In this document: positions 35,716-38,854 of the stretch, one piece after another
Layout: each line of letters starts with the position of its first letter
Numbering within the stretch: position 1 is the stretch's first letter
Source: Bacteroidota bacterium
GTDB lineage: Bacteria; Bacteroidota; Bacteroidia; Bacteroidales; F082
Reading direction: 5' to 3'
Length of the DNA stretch: 38,854 bases
NCBI GenBank assembly: GCA_024279935.1
Contig: JAJRQZ010000119.1
Coordinates: 1 to 38,854, forward strand
Translations under genes and position numbers: made by a program
The notes under the pieces: generated by a model
Told to the model about the DNA's origin: nothing
Database searches by the model: none
The model's input: only the letters and a program-made list of their open reading frames with translations

Positions 35716-37788
35716 ATGAAAAATTTTATTTTTAGTATTTTACTGGGATTTATGAGCTTGGCTGTTATTGGTCAGGATTATAATCTCAACATTAGCGGTT
35801 ATGTAACGGATGAGGACAGTGGTGAGCCATTGGTGCAACAGATGGTCAACATCAGTATTCCCGGCGATTCCCTGTCAAGGGATTTCTACTATTTCAATAC
35901 TGTTTTTACCGATGCCGACGGTTTTTTTGAAGACAACATAGAAGTACCGGATGGCGAGACAGGAACGGTTTATGTCGAGACTTTTAGTTGTGACGGTTCT
36001 TTTGTTAGTGAGTCGGAGGAGTTCTCGGAGAATTCCAACGAGCTTGAGTTTGACTTCGAACTTTGTTCGGACCCTAGCGGCGGTGGAGACGACTGCATGG
36101 CAATGTATTTCTATTGTCCGGATTCAACTGATTTCATGACAATTAATTTTGTTGATATGAGCATGGGAATGATGGGGGATGAACCATCCTCATGGGATTG
36201 GGAGTTCGGGGACGGAACAGGGAGTACGGAACAAAACCCTGTCCATACCTTTGCCGACGAAGGCGAATATGAAGTTTGCCTGACAATAACGGCCATCGAC
36301 AGCATTAGTGGGGATACATGCGAAAGTACTTATTGCTCAGATGTTTATGTTGAAAACTGGGATTTTAACTGCGAGGCATGGTTTTACTATTACCCTTTAG
36401 GTGATGATACCTGTATGATGGGCTGTGGAGATGGCCTGACACTTCAGTTCATGGATTATTCCTGGGGAAACCCAAGCGAATGGGAGTGGGATTTCGGCGA
36501 CGGAACCACAAGTAATGAACAAAACCCGATTCATGAATATGCCACTGGCGGCGAATATCAGGTTTGCTTGAGTATTTCATCCGATTCGTGCGAGAGTTCT
36601 TATTGCGAAACTGTTTATGTATCAGACGACGGCAATAACGATTGCTATTCATGGTTTGAGTATGAGACAACGGATTTGAGCGTTGATTTTAGCGGATACC
36701 TTATGAGTGGCGACAGTACAGTTACTTACTCATGGGATTTTGGCGATGGGGAATATGGTACAGGGCAGAGCGTTACTCACGTATTTGCCGAGGCTGGGAT
36801 GTATTTTGTCAACTTGACGGCCCAAACAGCCGATTCGTCATGCTTTGCGGATTATGCCGAAATTGTATGGGTTGGCGAAAGCTTTAGTTTTGCGGTCTTT
36901 GGCAATGTTTATCTTGAAGATAGCCTGATGGCCGATTTTGCCGATGTTTATCTTATGACTTTCGATACCCTCGGCGATAATCTCGTCAATGTTGCCACAA
37001 CGCAAATTGATGCTGACGGATACTATGAATTTGATGGTGTGGGATTGGAGAATTGTATATATTTCGTACAGTCGGAACTTACGGATGCATCGGCATATTA
37101 TGGCGATTATCTGCCTACTTATCACCTTAGCGCCCTTAACTGGGAAGATGCTTGGCCTGTTTTCCCAATGCCGATGGGTTTTGCTTATGATATTTATATG
37201 CTGGCTGACAGCAATGTCATGAACTCGGGCAGCGCAATTATAAATGGTTTGGTAAATTCCGATGAGAGCCGCGGCCTCATGAGCGATGTCGAAATCCTCC
37301 TTATGGATGAGAACAAGAATCCGATCACTTATTTGCGCACTGATGAAAATGGAAACTTCCAGTTCCGGGAACTGCAATATGGCACTTATATCGTTTATAC
37401 TGAGATTGTCGGAATTAGGACTACGCCAGCCCTGGTAACCCTAAGCCCTGATTCTCCACAGGTAGATATCACTATCGTGGTTGCCAACGGAGAGGCAGTA
37501 CTGGGTGTTGGCCAACAGTCGGATATTATCGAGGATTTAGGCGAAATCAGTCCTAACCCGGTTTCTGATAACGCATACTTTAATATCAGCCTTAAAGAAG
37601 GTTCAACTATAAAACTTGAGATTATGAATCAGTTTGGCCAGGTGCTTTCCTCAAAAGAACTTAATGTAAATCAGGGTGAAACGAAAATTAATCTTCAGAC
37701 ATCAACTCTTAAGCAAGGATTTTACTTTGTTAATATTACTCCGTCCGACGGGATAAAATCCGTTAGGAAATTTATTAAAATAAGATAA
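35716..37788 (+). CDS. PKD-repeat surface protein with T9SS sorting domain (paralogue)
   Basis: The 690-residue protein shares the plan of the preceding one: signal peptide (about 1-20, ending VIGQ), carboxypeptidase-like beta domain (ISGYVTDEDSGEPLVQQMV), three PKD domains at about 125-212, 217-303 and 308-387 (WEFGDGT, WDFGDGT, WDFGDGE), beta-rich modules at about 390-590 including a second carboxypeptidase-like fold (INGLVNSDESRGLMSDVEI), and a T9SS type A sorting domain at about 605-690 (ISPNPVSDNAYFNIS, KQGFYFVNI, KSVRKFIKIR). It is very acidic and Cys-containing. It is separated from the sigma operon by 263 nt and has its own ECF-type promoter. The two genes look like an old tandem duplication. 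Confidence 0.9.
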   Translation: MKNFIFSILLGFMSLAVIGQDYNLNISGYVTDEDSGEPLVQQMVNISIPGDSLSRDFYYFNTVFTDADGFFEDNIEVPDGETGTVYVETFSCDGSFVSESEEFSENSNELEFDFELCSDPSGGGDDCMAMYFYCPDSTDFMTINFVDMSMGMMGDEPSSWDWEFGDGTGSTEQNPVHTFADEGEYEVCLTITAIDSISGDTCESTYCSDVYVENWDFNCEAWFYYYPLGDDTCMMGCGDGLTLQFMDYSWGNPSEWEWDFGDGTTSNEQNPIHEYATGGEYQVCLSISSDSCESSYCETVYVSDDGNNDCYSWFEYETTDLSVDFSGYLMSGDSTVTYSWDFGDGEYGTGQSVTHVFAEAGMYFVNLTAQTADSSCFADYAEIVWVGESFSFAVFGNVYLEDSLMADFADVYLMTFDTLGDNLVNVATTQIDADGYYEFDGVGLENCIYFVQSELTDASAYYGDYLPTYHLSALNWEDAWPVFPMPMGFAYDIYMLADSNVMNSGSAIINGLVNSDESRGLMSDVEILLMDENKNPITYLRTDENGNFQFRELQYGTYIVYTEIVGIRTTPALVTLSPDSPQVDITIVVANGEAVLGVGQQSDIIEDLGEISPNPVSDNAYFNISLKEGSTIKLEIMNQFGQVLSSKELNVNQGETKINLQTSTLKQGFYFVNITPSDGIKSVRKFIKIR

Positions 37789-37810
37789 CACCCTTTCCGG
37801 TTGTTCTTAA

Positions 37811-37847
37811 CAAACCCCGTGCTGCTTTTGTGGCCGGGGTTTTGTTG
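37811..37847 (+). terminator. probable terminator of the second PKD gene
   Basis: The AAACCCCG/CGGGGTTT stem (37812-37819 with 37835-37842) has an inner loop that can pair GC/GC, followed by TTTTGTTGTTG. It lies 23 nt after the stop codon. The T-tract is interrupted, so it is less strong than the others here. Confidence 0.65.
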
Positions 37848-37886
37848 TTGATAATACTTTTCACGCTTAATTATCACGTAATTATC

Positions 37887-37966
37887 TCTCGCAAAGGCGC
37901 AAAGTATTGTTTATGTTCATGTGTCCAATGTGGAATATTAACTGTAAACATAATGCCTTTGCGAGA
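37887..37966. repeat. inverted repeat with TCTCGCAAAGGC ends
   Basis: TCTCGCAAAGGC (37887-37898) is exactly inverted as GCCTTTGCGAGA (37955-37966), enclosing 56 nt. CGCAAAGGCGCAAAG-type sequence is familiar from dispersed intergenic repeats in Bacteroidetes. It resembles a small REP- or MITE-like unit. Confidence 0.6.
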
Positions 37967-38133
37967 TTGTAAGGGGCATGTATTTCAAATTATGTTTCGA
38001 CTATTGGAAGGTAAAATTTGGAGGAGAAGGCTTTTAAAATCAAATTTGGGATGTTACTCAACGGAATTATAATTTCCTAATTATCAAAAGGATAATATGA
38101 AATATTATTATTAATATAACTGAATAATTTAAA

Positions 38134-38170
38134 AATCCCTGATCTTAAAAGGCAGAATATTAGGGATTTC
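38134..38170. repeat. imperfect hairpin, 8-bp stem
   Basis: AAATCCCT (38134-38141) and AGGGATTT (38163-38170) form an 8-bp stem around a 21-nt loop. It could end transcripts from the small membrane-protein gene on the minus strand, but there is no clear U-tract. Confidence 0.4.
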
Positions 38171-38224
38171 TAAATTTAAAATAAGTAGTGTCCTATCTTT
38201 AATTAAGTAAATTAATATGTAATC

Positions 38225-38428
38225 TTATTTTAGTTTTTTAATTTTTACGAATTGAAGAAAACGCCAAATGCCTACACTAAAAAAAAGTAGTATCAAGAAT
38301 GATCGAGAGAAAGTCAAACCCTCGGCAGAACCAATTAAATAACCACTGTATCCTAAAGATAGAATTATTGTTAAAACTAATAAATATGGATTAGTGTGAA
38401 GTCGTTTCTCAAAGGAGAGTACATACAA
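38225..38428 (-). CDS. small hydrophobic membrane protein, possibly truncated
   Basis: A 67-codon frame from TTG 38428 encodes two probable membrane helices (NPYLLVLTIILSLGYSGYLI and FLILLFFSVGIWRFLQF) with a basic tail (VKIKKLK). The frame continues upstream in phase for about 13 more codons (SKKSLGIPILLFVAL), which would add a third helix, and meets TAA near 38471 without an ATG. The gene is therefore either started by a rare codon or is the 3' remnant of a longer membrane protein. It is not recognised as a family, and lies among repeats beside a transposase start, a typical place for gene decay. Confidence 0.4.
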   Translation of the reverse strand: MYVLSFEKRLHTNPYLLVLTIILSLGYSGYLIGSAEGLTFSRSFLILLFFSVGIWRFLQFVKIKKLK

Positions 38429-38476
38429 TGCTACAAATAGAAGAATGGGTATACCTAATGACTTTTTGCTTTAGGT

Positions 38477-38529
38477 GGGTTCTAAAAATTCGTTTTTTCA
38501 CTTGTGATTCGAGAGAAATCACAGAACCC
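38477..38529. repeat. nested inverted repeat
   Basis: The outer arms GGGTTCT (38477-38483) and AGAACCC (38523-38529) enclose inner arms GTGATT (38504-38509) and AATCAC (38517-38522), where the inner right arm abuts the outer right arm. It may be a transcript hairpin or a mobile-element relic. Confidence 0.45.
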
Positions 38530-38605
38530 GTTAAACGATTTTCCTAAATCAGGACTAAAGTAATTTATTGTTACTACTCAGCAGGTTTATCAAGTTGATT
38601 ATCAA

Positions 38606-38631
38606 TAGCCCCATGCTTCAGCGTGGGGTTA
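38606..38631. repeat. REP-like hairpin
   Basis: GCCCCATGC, a TTCA loop, and GCGTGGGGT form an 8-bp GC-rich core that extends to 11 pairs with the flanking TAG/TTA. Compact hairpins of this GCCCCAYGC-TTCA-GCGTGGGG type are known as dispersed REP/RAYT-type palindromes. It has no U-tract, so it is not a standard terminator. Confidence 0.55.
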
Positions 38632-38768
38632 TATATTTAAAATCGCAGTAGTTTTGGCGGAAATTTTGTGTTTTTCAAACAAAAATTGTGACAAAACGGA
38701 TAGGTAACCAATGATTGGTACTACCACGAATTTAATGGAAAATTTTAATTTAGCGAAAAAAAGCAGAA

Positions 38769-38854
38769 ATGTTCACACACCAATTTTTCGATTTATTGCT
38801 AAATTTAAATGATGACTGGCAAGTAACAGATGTAGATGCTGATTATAGGCTGTC
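38769..38854 (+). mobile_element. start of a probable transposase gene (ISL3-like), cut by window end
   Basis: From ATG 38769 the frame encodes 28 residues up to the edge: MFTHQFFDLLLNLNDDW and then QVTDVDADYRL. A short helix followed by a W-V-hydrophobic strand resembles the N-terminus of ISL3-family DDE transposases, just before their zinc ribbon. Only this fragment is visible, so the family call is tentative. Confidence 0.4.

Larger units (their letters stand above)
37848..38224. other. gene-poor noncoding stretch
   Basis: About 375 AT-rich nt hold two inverted repeats, listed separately, and no credible gene. An 80-codon plus-strand frame across 37830-38072 runs through the terminator and the CTCGCAAAGG repeat, and its product has no recognisable features. 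Confidence 0.6.
38429..38768. other. noncoding stretch with inverted repeats before a transposase start
   Basis: About 340 nt hold a nested inverted repeat (38477-38529), a REP-like hairpin (38606-38631) and a short dyad ACCAAT-G-ATTGGT near 38708-38720. No gene or promoter is convincing. An insertion sequence end is expected somewhere here, but I could not define its terminal repeat. Confidence 0.5.

Noticed and set aside
37830-38072. 80-codon plus-strand frame after the second PKD gene
   Set aside because: It begins inside the terminator hairpin and reads through the CTCGCAAAGG repeat; the product has no domain-like character.
38185-38200. AGTAGTGTCCTA as an insertion sequence end
   Set aside because: It resembles some IS termini, but no inverted partner or target duplication is visible.
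1-38854. CRISPR array or Cas genes near the CHAT protein
   Set aside because: No regularly spaced repeats and no Cas-like protein are seen in the window; the CHAT comparison is to the protease logic only.

Overview
The window looks like a chromosomal segment of a Bacteroidota (Bacteroidetes) bacterium, AT-rich by eye. The signs are two secreted proteins with C-terminal type IX secretion (T9SS) sorting domains, promoters of the Bacteroidetes housekeeping type (TTG, 19 nt, TAnnTTTG), little recognisable Shine-Dalgarno sequence, a bTHX ribosomal protein, and ECF sigma factors each paired with a membrane-anchored anti-sigma-like protein. TAA, TAG and TGA all end genes, so the code is standard. 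I found no CRISPR array, tRNA or rRNA.

Layout. 1-3.9 kb: the 3' part of a TPR-CHAT (caspase-like) protein, convergent with an ECF sigma factor and a membrane TPR protein. 4.2-10.6 kb: an apparent operon of a secreted endonuclease/exonuclease/phosphatase-fold enzyme, a 1359-residue AsmA-like protein and an Nramp-related transporter lacking the usual metal-site motifs. 10.6-18.5 kb (minus): a four-gene signalling operon of two large hybrid histidine kinases, CheR and a receiver-less CheB. 18.6-22 kb: yqgE/algH, then a divergent overlapping pair that looks like MurL-MurD2, an alternative route to D-Glu in peptidoglycan. 22-24.1 kb (minus): bTHX whose Lys/Ala-rich tail is split by a frameshift at an A7 run, a trmH interrupted by an in-frame TGA, and a secreted unknown. 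24.2-27.9 kb: membrane TPR protein, fmt, HU gene, 3-methyladenine glycosylase and an outer-membrane barrel protein. 27.9-31.4 kb (minus): a soluble hybrid kinase followed by recQ. 31.5-37.8 kb: ECF sigma, anti-sigma with a barrel-like C-terminus, and a PKD/T9SS surface protein in one operon, then a second PKD/T9SS gene. The last kilobase is gene-poor, holds several inverted repeats, and ends in the start of a probable transposase.

Two points stand out. The sigma operon at 31.5 kb and the PKD gene at 35.7 kb both carry an ECF-type promoter (GGCAACC, 15-16 nt, GTC) found nowhere else that I noticed, which suggests a self-activating surface-protein regulon. At the left edge a CHAT protease-like protein sits beside a sigma/anti-sigma pair, which recalls CHAT proteases that release sigma factors by cleaving their inhibitors. 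That functional link is inference.
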